Positions 18,738 to 27,462 of a stretch of DNA of 64,000 bases are shown here, in pieces (the stretch's first letter is position 1; each line of letters starts with the position of its first letter). The DNA is from Aeromonas rivuli (GTDB lineage: Bacteria > Pseudomonadota > Gammaproteobacteria > Enterobacterales > Aeromonadaceae), in assembly GCF_000820045.1 (NCBI RefSeq), contig NZ_CDBJ01000027.1, forward strand, positions 62,001 to 126,000, given 5' to 3'. A program made the translations under genes and the position numbers. The notes beneath the pieces were generated by a model that was not told where the DNA came from, did not search any database, and saw only the letters and a program-made list of their open reading frames with translations.

Positions 18738-19204
18738 ACATCCCTATTATTGCCTCCCTCTTTGACTAACAATCAGCCAAGCAGGCCAAGTACACATTTA
18801 ACCAGTTAATAAGTTTATTTTCCACTGAATCAACTTCATATATCATGAAGATTAACTGATGATATAAAAACCATAAATAACCAACCTAACATATCACGTT
18901 AAATTTCAAAAAAAATTGAAGTAGTATGCAGCTCATTTTTGGCCGAAAGCAGCCAATCGTACAGTTGGATAATAAGCAAAATACATCCTTTTGTTTCACT
19001 TCTGGGACCGTACTACCCCAGATTCGCTATTGGTACAGTTAGTAATCGCCCTATGCTTGTTATCGAGAAACAAGACAGCGAACACCTCTTGCTCTCGTCC
19101 CAGCACAGCGTTTGCAGCTACCTAGTGGAAGTTGATGGTTACGCCTTTGCCCAAGTGTTTTCGGACAATTTGGTCGGTCATCAGGAGTGGGGCTTGTTCG
19201 GTTT
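18738..19204. other. AT-rich promoter region of the ABC-3C operon
   Basis: The left half (18760-18920) is markedly AT-rich, unlike the coding sequence on either side, and probably contains the operon promoter. A 94-codon open frame at 18939-19223 has no RBS or recognisable domain and runs into the radC scar, so I do not call it. Confidence 0.4.
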
Positions 19205-19268
19205 CCGGTCGGTGACGACATAGGTGCCGGGGCACTCTCCAGCTTTTGGTGTTCGTAGTCATACGCAT
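19205..19268 (-). pseudogene. N-terminal scrap of a radC-like gene
   Basis: The minus strand gives KAGECPGTYVVTD, nearly identical to residues 7-19 of the intact RadC-type protein ([13 protein letters not shown]). A one-base frameshift separates it from a plausible ATG at 19268. At DNA level about 26 bp around 19211-19236 match 26002-26030 almost exactly. It is a scar left by recombination between radC copies. Confidence 0.6.
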
Positions 19269-19312
19269 TTCTTCTGGCACGTTGCAGGGTTTATTCTCAT
19301 CGCATTGCCTAA

Positions 19313-19378
19313 TGCAAGAAAGGGCAAATTAGCCCTCTCTTCCTATCTGTTGTAAAACAGCACTGACTGTACGGTAGC
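19313..19378 (-). repeat. Second copy of the SEC-C tail and terminator
   Basis: A diverged copy of 14143-14212: hairpin AGAGAGGGC/GCCCTTTCT with flanking TTGCATTAG, then a TACAGTCAGTGCTGTTT segment matching the YKQCC codons. It abuts the stop codon of the DprA-like gene. Together with the first copy it brackets the ABC-3C cassette. Confidence 0.6.
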
Positions 19379-19381
19379 TTT

Positions 19382-20716
19382 CTATTCTTTATCTTGAACT
19401 TGATAACGGGCAGGACGAGTGAGTTTTTTGACCACACCATCTTTCTCGGCGCGAATCAACCAGTCATTCAGCTGCGATTTATGCAGTCCACTGTTCTCAA
19501 CTAGTTCTTCAACCGTGGCTGGTGATCTTGTCCATCGTTGAAGTTCTATAGTGAACAGCTGATAAAAATCAATGGGGCTCGAAGAAGGCTTGTTGGCATC
19601 TGCAACCCGTTCAGACAACGTTGAACTATCAGGTAGCTTTTCAAGCGCCGAATTGTCTTGTTCTATTTTGGAACCATTTTTCGCCAAATCAAACTCGGGT
19701 TCAGCGAACAACTCAGACTGCGCTGACATTGAAAAGAGATCTGCCTGTTCCTCTTTTACTTGTGACATTATGCTGCCATTATTTGTCAGCAAGTCAGAAA
19801 TCTTCAGACTTTGTACATTAGCCTCACACCAACTGCCTCCCATGGCCACCAAATCGGCGTTCGCTGCATCTTTATCCGTTGTCGCCTTGACCCACAGGGG
19901 GACCCAAGCTCTCTTCAGATTCTCTTGTGCACCATTGAGTGTGCCGCCTTTTTTACCAGAATGAACCACGAGAGAACTGTCGGCTAGGCAATAAATGTAT
20001 TTATTACGCCCCATGGCATTACCAGCACTAAAGCCAGCTTCAGGGTAGAAAGGCGATACCAACACTGCGTAGCCCCCCATCAGGCCACTACGCCACTTGC
20101 TACTGGTGGCTGCTTTTAACAGACTATCCGTCATTACTCCGATAACAATACCGCCTTGCCTCATGGTACTCAACATCGCGGTTTCATCCACCCCGCGAGC
20201 ACCGCCTGAGACGATGGCAATCCCTTCTAACGCGGCTTTAGCACCTACCTCATTAGTAAAAGCAAGGTCCACATCACTGGCATTGCGAGAGCCAATCACT
20301 GCCAAACCGCCCGCATTCAACAATGCTTTATTACCACAACCAAACAATACTGGGGGGGAGTCAGTTTTCAGTCGCTGTTTTAAGCGCCAGGGATATTCAG
20401 TATCAGAGCGCGTCACGACCCAGAGACCTGCTCTTTGCCATTTCTCCATGGCGAGCGCTAAACTATGCCCACGATTAAGCAAGTGAACAATTCGATCCGC
20501 ACTGATCCGAGCATCATACCAACCATTGAGTAAGGCTTTCGGGTCGGTGACCAATAAATCGGCAGGCGTCATTGATTTCTCTTTCAACCACAGAGCAAAC
20601 CGCCCCCATTCGGCGTTGGTAAGTGGTTTTTCATCTTCGCTACCTGCCTTCGAGAAATAACTAGTAAGTAGCAAAGTGGCTTGGGCTGTTTTTGACAAAG
20701 AGCCGGATAAATTCAT
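19382..20716 (-). CDS. DprA-like protein, PsyrA/RqlI type
   Basis: 444 residues. A helical N-terminus is followed by the Rossmann-like DprA/LOG domain (LAVIGSRNASDVDLAF, IAIVSGGARGVDETAM, HSGKKGGTLNGAQENLKR), a divergent acidic linker, and a C-terminal winged helix (TVEELVENSGLHKSQLNDWL). DprA proteins load RecA on single-stranded DNA during transformation. This form, translationally coupled (ATGA) behind a RecQ-phosphoribosyltransferase gene, matches RqlI of uropathogenic E. coli and PsyrA, the antitoxin of the PsyrTA phage-defence system. The housekeeping dprA would be elsewhere. Defence function is inferred from architecture. Confidence 0.85.
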   Translation of the reverse strand: MNLSGSLSKTAQATLLLTSYFSKAGSEDEKPLTNAEWGRFALWLKEKSMTPADLLVTDPKALLNGWYDARISADRIVHLLNRGHSLALAMEKWQRAGLWVVTRSDTEYPWRLKQRLKTDSPPVLFGCGNKALLNAGGLAVIGSRNASDVDLAFTNEVGAKAALEGIAIVSGGARGVDETAMLSTMRQGGIVIGVMTDSLLKAATSSKWRSGLMGGYAVLVSPFYPEAGFSAGNAMGRNKYIYCLADSSLVVHSGKKGGTLNGAQENLKRAWVPLWVKATTDKDAANADLVAMGGSWCEANVQSLKISDLLTNNGSIMSQVKEEQADLFSMSAQSELFAEPEFDLAKNGSKIEQDNSALEKLPDSSTLSERVADANKPSSSPIDFYQLFTIELQRWTRSPATVEELVENSGLHKSQLNDWLIRAEKDGVVKKLTRPARYQVQDKE

Positions 20717-22812
20717 GAGTCTTTCACCGAAGAAGAAGCAAGTGCAACGGGATATACCAATCCGCTGCCAGCTTGTTGTAATAGTGCTGCGATGACCGTC
20801 AGCGTCCAGCCAGAATCCACAATATCATCTACAAGCAGAACGGGATGACCATTATAAAGTTGGCTCACCTCAAATGCCCCATCCAGGTTTCGGCATTGAT
20901 GAAAGCGATTCTGTTGGCCTTTTTGCGGTTGATTGTCTTTAACTTTTTTGATGGTATCTCTAAACGGCAGCCCCAATCGAGCGGCCAAGCGGCGGGCAAA
21001 ATCGGGCACCAAGTCTGGGTGATTACGTGAGGGCACACAGCAAACCCACTGCGGCGCTGGATTTGGCAACCAACGATCCCGAATCATTTCAGCCATAGCC
21101 TCCACTAATTGATCACTAAAGCGTCCTGCATGTTTGTTGTCAGCAACCGTACGTCCCCAACCTGCATCCCCCCAACGCGACAACACACGTCCTTCTTGTG
21201 CGCGAAGTTTTTGCGGTAGGTTACCTCTAAAACCATATTGGACAAAGGCATTGGCAGCGACCTGCGCTTTGGGTTCAATAGTCATTTCAGCATGCTTGAG
21301 AAATGTACCTGCACGATGTACCAATATAGGCTCAATTGCCTGATTAATAACCGGACTCCCCACGCAGGATGCACATTTACCACAAGGCGTTGGGTCAAGG
21401 TCATCCAATGCTCGGCGCAAAAAGGTCATCTTGCAGCCGATATCAGCCAGATATGCCTGAACCTCGGCCCACTCTTGAATCCGTTGTCCTGTGAGATGCG
21501 CGATACGAGCATGATCCATTTGGTAGTGTACTGGCGTTCTGACCCAACGACTTCCGTCTTTGATAACTGGCGCCGGGTTTTCCACACTCATCAGCTTAAG
21601 AACCTTCTCAATCTGGCCATGACGCAGGTTAGTTTGCTCTTCGATACCGCGAAGTGAAAGGCCATCACCGTCTTCCAGCACCTGTAAAATCTCATTGACA
21701 TGGGCTTCTGATGGAAACGCCGATGACCTGAAAAACTCGTGGATATCCTGATCTTCCACGCCCGACATCAAGACACCTACAGCATGATCAATACCACGCC
21801 CGGCACGCCCCACCTGCTGGTAGTAAGCAACGATAGAGCCAGGGGCCTGATAGTGAATAACAAAGCTTAAATCCGGCTTGTCGTAACCCATTCCTAAAGC
21901 GGTAGTGGCCACCAGAACCTTAAGCCGGTTACTGAGTAACAGATCCTCCAGATATTGGCGGTAAGCATTGCTGTTCTCAAAGCCATCTGCTTCAGCACTA
22001 CCATGGTAAGCCTTGGCATCAATACCGTTATCACTCAACCATTGGGCTACTTGCTCGGCATCGCGCACCGTTAATGTGTAGACAATACCCGTGCCCTGCA
22101 AAGTAGGTATCACCTGGGCTAACCACGCTAAACGCGAGGCTTGATCAGGCAGTACAATAGTTTGCAGAGCTAGGCTTTCGCGGATCAGCGGGCCTCGATG
22201 GATCAGGATATCGCCAAGCTGGGTTTGAATATCTGTTTCCACCCGCTTATTCGCCGTGGCCGTGGTCCCCAACACAGGGGTATTAGGGGGCAACTGACGC
22301 ATAATGTTTACGATACGGCGATAATCCGGCCGGAAGTCGTGTCCCCAATCAGAAATACAGTGAGCCTCGTCGATAACCATTAAGGCGATGCGGTCCGCAA
22401 TCGGTTGTAAGACGGTTTCAATAAAGGTGTCGTTGGCTAGCCGTTCTGGAGAAACTAACAAACAGTCGATCTGATTGGCGATAACCCGCTGGGTAACAGC
22501 CTGCCAATCCGCAGTATTGGTGGAATTCATGGTTTCGGCCACAATGCCCAATCGCTGGGCCGATGCAATCTGGTTACGCATCAGAGCCAACAGGGGCGAT
22601 ACGATAATGCTCGGCCCCATGCCTCTGTCGCGGAAAATTTTGGTGCTGATAAAATAAACCGAGCTTTTGCCCCAACCGGTACGCTGCACAACCAATAGCT
22701 TTCGTCGATGATTCACCAGTGCATCAATAGCTTCCCACTGGCCATCACGAAACTCAGCAGTTGGGTTAGCCAGTGCGGTTTGCAATAGTTGTTGGGCTTG
22801 GTCTCGATTCAT
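20713..22812 (-). CDS. RecQ-like helicase with PRTase, PsyrT/RqlH type
   Basis: 699 residues. Helicase motif I is QRTGWGKS (43-50), motif II DEAH near 150 (LMVIDEAHCISDWGHDF), and motif VI GRAGRG in the second RecA lobe. A zinc-type cluster CGKCASC lies near 510. The last 200 residues carry a type I phosphoribosyltransferase signature, VLLVDDIVDSGWT. RecQ plus a ComF-like PRTase defines RqlH/PsyrT, reported as the toxin/effector of a two-gene system with a DprA-like partner. The ATG at 22812 has GAGGAG five bases upstream; the extension to 22896 lacks support. Its stop overlaps the next gene's start. Confidence 0.88.
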   Translation of the reverse strand: MNRDQAQQLLQTALANPTAEFRDGQWEAIDALVNHRRKLLVVQRTGWGKSSVYFISTKIFRDRGMGPSIIVSPLLALMRNQIASAQRLGIVAETMNSTNTADWQAVTQRVIANQIDCLLVSPERLANDTFIETVLQPIADRIALMVIDEAHCISDWGHDFRPDYRRIVNIMRQLPPNTPVLGTTATANKRVETDIQTQLGDILIHRGPLIRESLALQTIVLPDQASRLAWLAQVIPTLQGTGIVYTLTVRDAEQVAQWLSDNGIDAKAYHGSAEADGFENSNAYRQYLEDLLLSNRLKVLVATTALGMGYDKPDLSFVIHYQAPGSIVAYYQQVGRAGRGIDHAVGVLMSGVEDQDIHEFFRSSAFPSEAHVNEILQVLEDGDGLSLRGIEEQTNLRHGQIEKVLKLMSVENPAPVIKDGSRWVRTPVHYQMDHARIAHLTGQRIQEWAEVQAYLADIGCKMTFLRRALDDLDPTPCGKCASCVGSPVINQAIEPILVHRAGTFLKHAEMTIEPKAQVAANAFVQYGFRGNLPQKLRAQEGRVLSRWGDAGWGRTVADNKHAGRFSDQLVEAMAEMIRDRWLPNPAPQWVCCVPSRNHPDLVPDFARRLAARLGLPFRDTIKKVKDNQPQKGQQNRFHQCRNLDGAFEVSQLYNGHPVLLVDDIVDSGWTLTVIAALLQQAGSGLVYPVALASSSVKDS

Positions 22813-23187
22813 TATCACTCCTCGATTTACACTGTGAGTCCACCGCTCATTTCTGTGGGTAGTAACAGACAGCAGGCTTGGGCGAGCTTGTTGCAAGACA
22901 TGTCAGCATGCCAATCGCGTACTCAGTGACTGGAACCAGCTTTACCACCAGAAGCGTTCATATCCAGCGCTAAAGATGAAAACACCGGCCTATGCCAAAA
23001 TTGCTTGGTTATGTAGGAAAGGCTGAGTTATTACGCAGCTTGGTAAAAAATCAGAGACTTATCTTGCCATTGTGACCTGCTTGGGGCCACTGGTTTGGCC
23101 CTTAAGTGTGCGGGAGCTCATCTAAACAGAGAGGTGCGTTGCTGATGGGAAGGTTCAGCAACTGGATAAGCAGATGACGAGCCATGA
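22813..23187. other. Upstream region of the RecQ/DprA pair
   Basis: No gene seen in 375 bp. It should contain the promoter of the RecQ-DprA operon. A small stem (GTTGCTGA/TCAGCAAC) lies near 23137-23161. Confidence 0.4.
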
Positions 23188-23346
23188 TCAGGCGCGCCAC
23201 GGTTGCCAGCGGCCAAACAGGCGGGCTTTGGCCTCTTTGATGGTGGTTATACCGGGTGCAGGTAGCGTCTGCCGGTTGCGCAGGTGCAGTTTGTTGAGCT
23301 CGGGGGCATAGCGATGCGCCTCAAGCCCGGTGATAAAGCGGGTCAT
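23188..23346 (-). CDS. Small hypothetical protein, 52 aa
   Basis: MTRFITGLEAHRYAPELNKL begins a basic, soluble-looking 52-residue protein rich in Arg and Leu. GGAG lies nine bases before the ATG. No domain recognised. It is the last gene of a run of small minus-strand genes; a strong hairpin separates it from the next one upstream. Confidence 0.4.
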   Translation of the reverse strand: MTRFITGLEAHRYAPELNKLHLRNRQTLPAPGITTIKEAKARLFGRWQPWRA

Positions 23347-23368
23347 ATTCGGTGGCTCCAATGATGCC

Positions 23369-23397
23369 AAGGGCCAGCCTGAGAAGGCTGGCCCTTT
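23369..23397 (-). terminator. Hairpin between small genes
   Basis: AAGGGCCAGCC/GGCTGGCCCTT stem with a 6-nt loop. It follows the 98-residue gene on the minus strand, with the better T-run on the plus side, so it may act both ways. Confidence 0.5.
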
Positions 23398-23461
23398 ATG
23401 CTGTGTGTGGATGAATGGGGCGAGGTTGCTGTGTCTGTTAACCGCTACCAGGTCGCAGCAG

Positions 23462-23758
23462 CTAACCGCTGTAAAACAGGATGTAGTTCACACCAGCCTG
23501 CTGGGCGGCAGTGAGCAAGGGTTGTAACGCTGACGGGATGGTATCGAGCTCCATAGCCAAGTTCAGGGTGTACTCATAGGCGGAGTCATCCTTCACGCCG
23601 ACATGTTCATGGGAGGCCATGCGCTTGATCCATTGCCATTCAGGCACCAGGTCTGCGTCATCGTAATCGCCAACGACGGAGCTCATGGCGACATCCAGCA
23701 TCTGCATCACCGGATGGCCAGCCAGTGGGTTCGGTATTGCTGGTAGGATGTTGGTCAT
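23462..23758 (-). CDS. Hypothetical protein, 98 aa
   Basis: Acidic 98-residue protein (DYDDADLVPEWQWIKRMASH), no membrane segment, signal or known motif. AAGGATCGATGCA precedes the ATG. It belongs to a polarity-consistent row of small minus-strand genes that share the same spacing style and are probably accessory genes carried as a block. Confidence 0.55.
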   Translation of the reverse strand: MTNILPAIPNPLAGHPVMQMLDVAMSSVVGDYDDADLVPEWQWIKRMASHEHVGVKDDSAYEYTLNLAMELDTIPSALQPLLTAAQQAGVNYILFYSG

Positions 23759-23788
23759 TGCATCGATCCTTATTGTCTGGGTTGTGCG

Positions 23789-24130
23789 TTACATCTGATT
23801 GAGCATTGGCTTGCAATTGAGCCGCTCCAGCAGATGCAATGAGCCGTACTGGGCCACCAGTCGGTCGAGGGCCATCTGGGCGCAGACCGCTCTGCTGGGC
23901 TTATTTTCAGGTATTGCGTAACGTGCAGTGAGCCAGCCGCCGAGCAGCGCAATGCGGTAGCCACTCGGGATGTGGGTGAGCGACGTCCCTACGCCCCTCC
24001 CGTGAATGAGGAAGGGAACGGCCTGCCCGCCGATGTCGATATCGATGCGCTGCCCATTGAGCTCGAAGGTGGTGAGCTCGCCGGTTTGCGGGTGCTTGCC
24101 CGGTACCTTGATGGTGATGTTTTTCGCCAT
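23789..24130 (-). CDS. Hypothetical protein, 113 aa
   Basis: The ATG at 24130 is chosen for GGAGG six bases upstream; it begins MAKNITIKVPGKHPQTGELT. The N-terminal half is predicted beta-rich (ITIKV, TFELNGQRIDIDIGGQAVPFLIHG), the C-terminal half helical. No known family recognised. One base separates it from the upstream gene's stop, so the two are probably translated together. Confidence 0.6.
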   Translation of the reverse strand: MAKNITIKVPGKHPQTGELTTFELNGQRIDIDIGGQAVPFLIHGRGVGTSLTHIPSGYRIALLGGWLTARYAIPENKPSRAVCAQMALDRLVAQYGSLHLLERLNCKPMLNQM

Positions 24131-24131
24131 T

Positions 24132-24677
24132 TCACACCTCCGGCTTGGCTTCAAAGTGGCGGGTCACAACGCCCGCGTCCGGGTCGATGCTGATAAATGC
24201 TGGGGCTTGCGGATGGTGCTGATAGAGCCTGACCAGCTCGGCGCGAAACGCTTCGACGTTCGGAGCCATCACATGGTGGGTATCGCCTTCGGCGTAGGTA
24301 AAGGTCTCCAGCTTCTCCGTGTTAATCCAGATGCCGAAGTACCAGGCATCCTGGTCGGTGTCGTACTGCTGCCAACCTTCGTCTGCGGTCAGCCGGTCGT
24401 CGTAGTGGTAGCGACTGGTGTTGTGGCTGCCCCGGTCAATACGACACCCCGTCACCGTGAGCTCGAACGGAATACGCCCTGCCTTGTGAGCCGTCTTGAC
24501 CCGGTGCAGCAGTTGACGAGCCTTGGCTCGAGACCTGTTGTTTCTGAGCGGTGGCAGTGGGGCCGCACGGCCTGCCAGGTGGGCCATTATCTTAGGTGCA
24601 CTGTTGTGGTTGAGCTGACCGATGGCGGTGGTGATTTGCTTGGGCGTAAGAGTCTTGTAGTTACGCAGGTCATGCAT
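24132..24677 (-). CDS. Hypothetical protein, 181 aa
   Basis: Starts MHDLRNYKTLTPKQITTAIG; GAGG lies nine bases before the ATG at 24677. A basic helical N-terminus (KARQLLHRVKTAHKAGRI) precedes a mixed domain with many aromatic and acidic residues (SRYHYDDRLTADEGWQQYDTD, DAWYFGIWIN). No recognised catalytic motif. It is closely coupled to the 113-residue gene downstream. Confidence 0.6.
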   Translation of the reverse strand: MHDLRNYKTLTPKQITTAIGQLNHNSAPKIMAHLAGRAAPLPPLRNNRSRAKARQLLHRVKTAHKAGRIPFELTVTGCRIDRGSHNTSRYHYDDRLTADEGWQQYDTDQDAWYFGIWINTEKLETFTYAEGDTHHVMAPNVEAFRAELVRLYQHHPQAPAFISIDPDAGVVTRHFEAKPEV

Positions 24678-24694
24678 AGTGGAATACCTCAAAT

Positions 24695-24726
24695 AACAAC
24701 AGCCCCTCGCAGTGAGGGGCTGTTTT
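24695..24726 (-). terminator. Hairpin downstream of the 170-aa gene
   Basis: AACAGCCCCTC/GAGGGGCTGTT stem around a 5-nt loop between two small minus-strand genes; the clearer T-run is on the plus side. Confidence 0.55.
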
Positions 24727-24750
24727 GCATGGGTTGGGGAATAGATTGAC

Positions 24751-25263
24751 TTACTGCATGCTGCCCCAGGATATGGGGTCCCACAGGGACAGGCTGCAGA
24801 GCACGTCCTGGGCCAGGGCGGCTTGCAGTTGCTGCATCAGCCTGACGAGCCTGGGGGCCTGCTCGGGGCCCCCGCTCCACTCGCTCGACTGGTAGAGGGC
24901 GCAGTTGATGAACTTGAACAGGGTGACCAGCTCGATATCGGTGAGCACCCGTAGGTGGTAGCGGTGGACGGGGTTGAGTGGGGCCAGTTTGACCGACCTA
25001 TTCGGGTTCCCTGTGTTGGAGGCCCATTCCCGGCGGCCTCGCTGATAGCGATGCCAGACTGCGCGCTGGTTGGCGAGCATCATCAGGCGCACCAGCCGGT
25101 TTACCCGCCACTCCCAAGTGCCGGGCGCATCTGCTGGCGGGATCCACCAAAGAGACCTTAACAATTCGCAGGTGTAATGGGGTGGCTGTGGGGCGTGACA
25201 GAAGCAGTGCAGCAGCACGGCAAAGGCGAGGTACTCTTCGCGCTCAATCATAAAGGCAGACAT
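24751..25263 (-). CDS. Hypothetical protein, 170 aa
   Basis: Starts MSAFMIEREEYLAFAVLLHC at 25263, with GAGGAG eight bases upstream. Helical throughout with many Trp, Arg and Leu (ELLRSLWWIPPADAPGTWEW, LVRLMMLANQRAVWHRYQRG). There is no clean transmembrane segment and no known motif. It belongs to the same small-gene block. Confidence 0.6.
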   Translation of the reverse strand: MSAFMIEREEYLAFAVLLHCFCHAPQPPHYTCELLRSLWWIPPADAPGTWEWRVNRLVRLMMLANQRAVWHRYQRGRREWASNTGNPNRSVKLAPLNPVHRYHLRVLTDIELVTLFKFINCALYQSSEWSGGPEQAPRLVRLMQQLQAALAQDVLCSLSLWDPISWGSMQ

Positions 25264-25374
25264 GTTTCTGACTCCTCGAAATGACAAAGGCCACCAGTGA
25301 GGTAGCCTGATGGGGGGAGATATTGGGGCATCTGGATGGATGCAGGTGAACAGGGTTGAGAGGGACCTCGTTGG

Positions 25375-25566
25375 TTAATGGCGCAGCCGGTGTAGCAGTG
25401 CATCAATGGCTTCAATGCAATCGGCTTGGGTGAGGCGGTAGCCGTTTGCCAGGTGGGCGACGATGGTGGGCTCAGCCTGCGCCTGGATATTGTCTGCAAG
25501 CCAGCCACGCAGCTCAATGAGGATATCGAGGGCAGTGAGGTGTGCCTTACCTGGGGTAAGGTTCAT
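25375..25566 (-). CDS. Small hypothetical protein, 63 aa
   Basis: [20 protein letters not shown] opens a 63-residue helical, acidic protein. Its start overlaps the stop of the RadC-type gene by ATGA, which indicates translational coupling. No family recognised. Confidence 0.6.
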   Translation of the reverse strand: MNLTPGKAHLTALDILIELRGWLADNIQAQAEPTIVAHLANGYRLTQADCIEAIDALLHRLRH

Positions 25567-26060
25567 AGCAGACCTCGCTCTACCAGTGACACCACGCCCT
25601 CGGTGCCGACAATGATGTGGTCAAGCAGGCGGACATCCACCAGGGCTAATGCCTCTTTGAGGGCCAGGGTAAAGACCCGGTCAGATTGACTGGGTTCGGG
25701 GTTGCCGCTCGGGTGGTTATGGACCGCGATAATAGCACCGCAATTCAACTGTAAGGCCCGTTTGACCACTTCCCGTGGGTAGATGCTGGCGCTGTCGAGG
25801 GTGCCACGAAACAGCTCCTCAAAGGCCAGCAGCCGATGCTGGTTATCAAGAAAGAGTGCTCCAAACACTTCGTGTTCTCTATCCTGCAGCAAGGTTTGCA
25901 GCCGCAGAGCGGCATCAGTGGTGCTGGTGATGGCGGTGCCTTTGGCCAGGCGCTTACGAGCAATCTGGTTGGCGATGCGCAGCAGGTCTTGCTCGGTCAC
26001 CGGCTCGGTGACGACATAGGTGCCGGGGTGCTCCCCGGCCTTGAGTTTGTGGTAACGCAT
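25563..26060 (-). CDS. radC: RadC-type JAMM/MPN domain protein
   Basis: 165 residues, shorter than chromosomal RadC (about 220) because the N-terminal helix-hairpin-helix part is missing. The JAMM metal-binding motif is intact: [14 protein letters not shown] with His114, His116 and Asp127, and Glu64 upstream. Such short RadC-like proteins are common on mobile elements; their biochemical role is unclear despite the 'DNA repair' label. The ATG at 26060 has AGGAGT upstream. A frameshifted scrap of a second copy lies at 19205-19268. Confidence 0.85.
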   Translation of the reverse strand: MRYHKLKAGEHPGTYVVTEPVTEQDLLRIANQIARKRLAKGTAITSTTDAALRLQTLLQDREHEVFGALFLDNQHRLLAFEELFRGTLDSASIYPREVVKRALQLNCGAIIAVHNHPSGNPEPSQSDRVFTLALKEALALVDVRLLDHIIVGTEGVVSLVERGLL

Positions 26061-26078
26061 GGGTACTCCTGAAAAAGA

Positions 26079-26109
26079 AACCCCGGCATACACGAAGTAT
26101 GTCGGGGTT
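26079..26109 (-). terminator. Hairpin downstream of the 94-aa gene
   Basis: AACCCCGGCATAC/GTATGTCGGGGTT stem with a 5-nt loop, followed on the minus strand by a short T-rich stretch. Confidence 0.6.
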
Positions 26110-26165
26110 AAATGCAGAGTTGTTGGTTCACTCTCAAGGGTAGTTCAGGCGATCATGGTGGCGAC

Positions 26166-26450
26166 CTATGCTTGAATCGCTATGGGTCCATTATCCATCG
26201 GCATCAGCCTTTCGGGCACCTGCACAGTGAGTGGGATAGCCAGCGAAATACTTAGCCGTTCCGCCAGCTGGTAGGCGGGCCCTATGGTATCGCTGTCCGC
26301 AATCCAGGTAGCCAGGACCAGCCCGTTAGCCTCTACCGCCCGCAGATAGACGCTGTAGCCCTGCACGGTCAGGCCACTGCCCCGCACCACCTGCGTTTCA
26401 CCATCCCGATTGATGGCTTCAAGCTCAACGGCTATCGGTTGTTTAAACAT
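26166..26450 (-). CDS. Hypothetical protein, 94 aa
   Basis: MFKQPIAVELEAINRDGETQ starts a beta-rich, acidic 94-residue protein without signal peptide. GAGGAGG precedes the ATG. No domain recognised; part of the small-gene block. Confidence 0.6.
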   Translation of the reverse strand: MFKQPIAVELEAINRDGETQVVRGSGLTVQGYSVYLRAVEANGLVLATWIADSDTIGPAYQLAERLSISLAIPLTVQVPERLMPMDNGPIAIQA

Positions 26451-26486
26451 CTTGAACCTCCTCTTAGGGTAAGCGACCTCCCCCTT

Positions 26487-27023
26487 TTAATTCCCACTGA
26501 CGATGACGGTGAAGCAATCCAACCGGCAGTGGGCGATCAAGTCGCTCTGCCACTGCTCGAACAGCATATGGGCTTCAGAACGTTGCATGGGGCCCCACCC
26601 TTGTCGATAGTGCTCATCGTCCAGGAAGTTGAAATCCGTCTCTGTATAGCGCTCGGCATCCGGGCCCAGGTTAAAGTCGGTGATGTAATCGAACAGCCAG
26701 CCATCGAGACCCCGGATCAGCCGTATCTCGACGGGGTAGATTTCGTCTGCTCCGTCACTATGACCCAGGTCCCGGAGCTTGCTCCGTGCCTGGGCGAGGA
26801 GTGAGGGATGCACGGGCTCGCAGGGCTTCTCGCCTTGTCCGGCACCGCCTCCCACGCCTCCGGCACTATGACCCGAGTCACGGGTTTTGTGCGTGAAGTG
26901 GAAGGTCAGTTCGGTTAACCGCATCAGATCGAGGGCCCGCCTTGCCACCTCCTCGCTCAGCAATACCCGCAAAGCCTGAGCGACAGGCAGGGCAAACCCG
27001 CCCCGGTAAAAGGGAATAGACAT
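26487..27023 (-). CDS. Hypothetical protein, 178 aa
   Basis: The ATG at 27023 follows AAGGAG and opens MSIPFYRGGFALPVAQALRV. A Gly-rich linker (SAGGVGGGAGQGEKP, about residues 55-70) divides a helical N-terminus from an acidic, aromatic C-terminal domain (GWLFDYITDFNLGPDAERYT). No known motif. Stop and neighbour are close, so it is probably cotranscribed with the DUF1232 gene upstream. Confidence 0.6.
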   Translation of the reverse strand: MSIPFYRGGFALPVAQALRVLLSEEVARRALDLMRLTELTFHFTHKTRDSGHSAGGVGGGAGQGEKPCEPVHPSLLAQARSKLRDLGHSDGADEIYPVEIRLIRGLDGWLFDYITDFNLGPDAERYTETDFNFLDDEHYRQGWGPMQRSEAHMLFEQWQSDLIAHCRLDCFTVIVSGN

Positions 27024-27047
27024 AGTGTTCTCCTTCAAGAAATTGAC

Positions 27048-27395
27048 TTAATCCAGGCCGAACAGGTCGCGTAGCGTATTGGCAACCTGGGTGCGGATGC
27101 CGTCATCGATATAAGCCGCGACGCTGGCGAGGGCTGCACTCAGCACGGCAATATCATCGCCAAGCCCCATAGGCAGCAGGTCAGGGATGGCATCGATGGG
27201 GGCGATGAGATAGAGCAAAGCGCTGCTTATCAGCACCCTGACCCACAGCGGTAAGTGCTCTTTCTGGCTGACGTAGTAGAGCAGCAGACTGGCTTCGATG
27301 AGCGGCCGACCGGCGCGTTTGGCACTGGCCCAGAGCGTGCGCCAAAAACCGGGGTGGTTGAAGGGGGCTCTGCCGGGCGGGATACAAGGTGGCAT
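27048..27395 (-). CDS. DUF1232 (YkvA-like) membrane protein
   Basis: 115 residues. The DUF1232 core is visible: a hydrophobic segment (VRVLISSALLYLIAPIDAIP) followed by DLLPMGLGDDIAVLSAALAS. The PIDxIPDxxPxxGxxDD wording is diagnostic. Function of the family is unknown; it sits in or on the inner membrane. The ATG at 27395 has GGAG six bases upstream; an ATG four codons earlier is possible. Confidence 0.8.
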   Translation of the reverse strand: MPPCIPPGRAPFNHPGFWRTLWASAKRAGRPLIEASLLLYYVSQKEHLPLWVRVLISSALLYLIAPIDAIPDLLPMGLGDDIAVLSAALASVAAYIDDGIRTQVANTLRDLFGLD

Positions 27396-27413
27396 GGGGT
27401 TCTCCATCTGGTA

Positions 27414-27442
27414 TAAAAAAGCCGGAGCACTGGGCTCCGGCT
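27414..27442 (-). terminator. Terminator of the 275-aa exported protein gene
   Basis: AGCCGGAG/CTCCGGCT stem followed by six T on the minus strand. Confidence 0.8.
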
Positions 27443-27462
27443 GGTTGGGGGTTGGGTTGAGA

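Noticed and set aside
18939..19223. 94-codon frame before the ABC-3C operon
   Set aside because: No RBS, no domain, and it runs into the antisense radC scrap.
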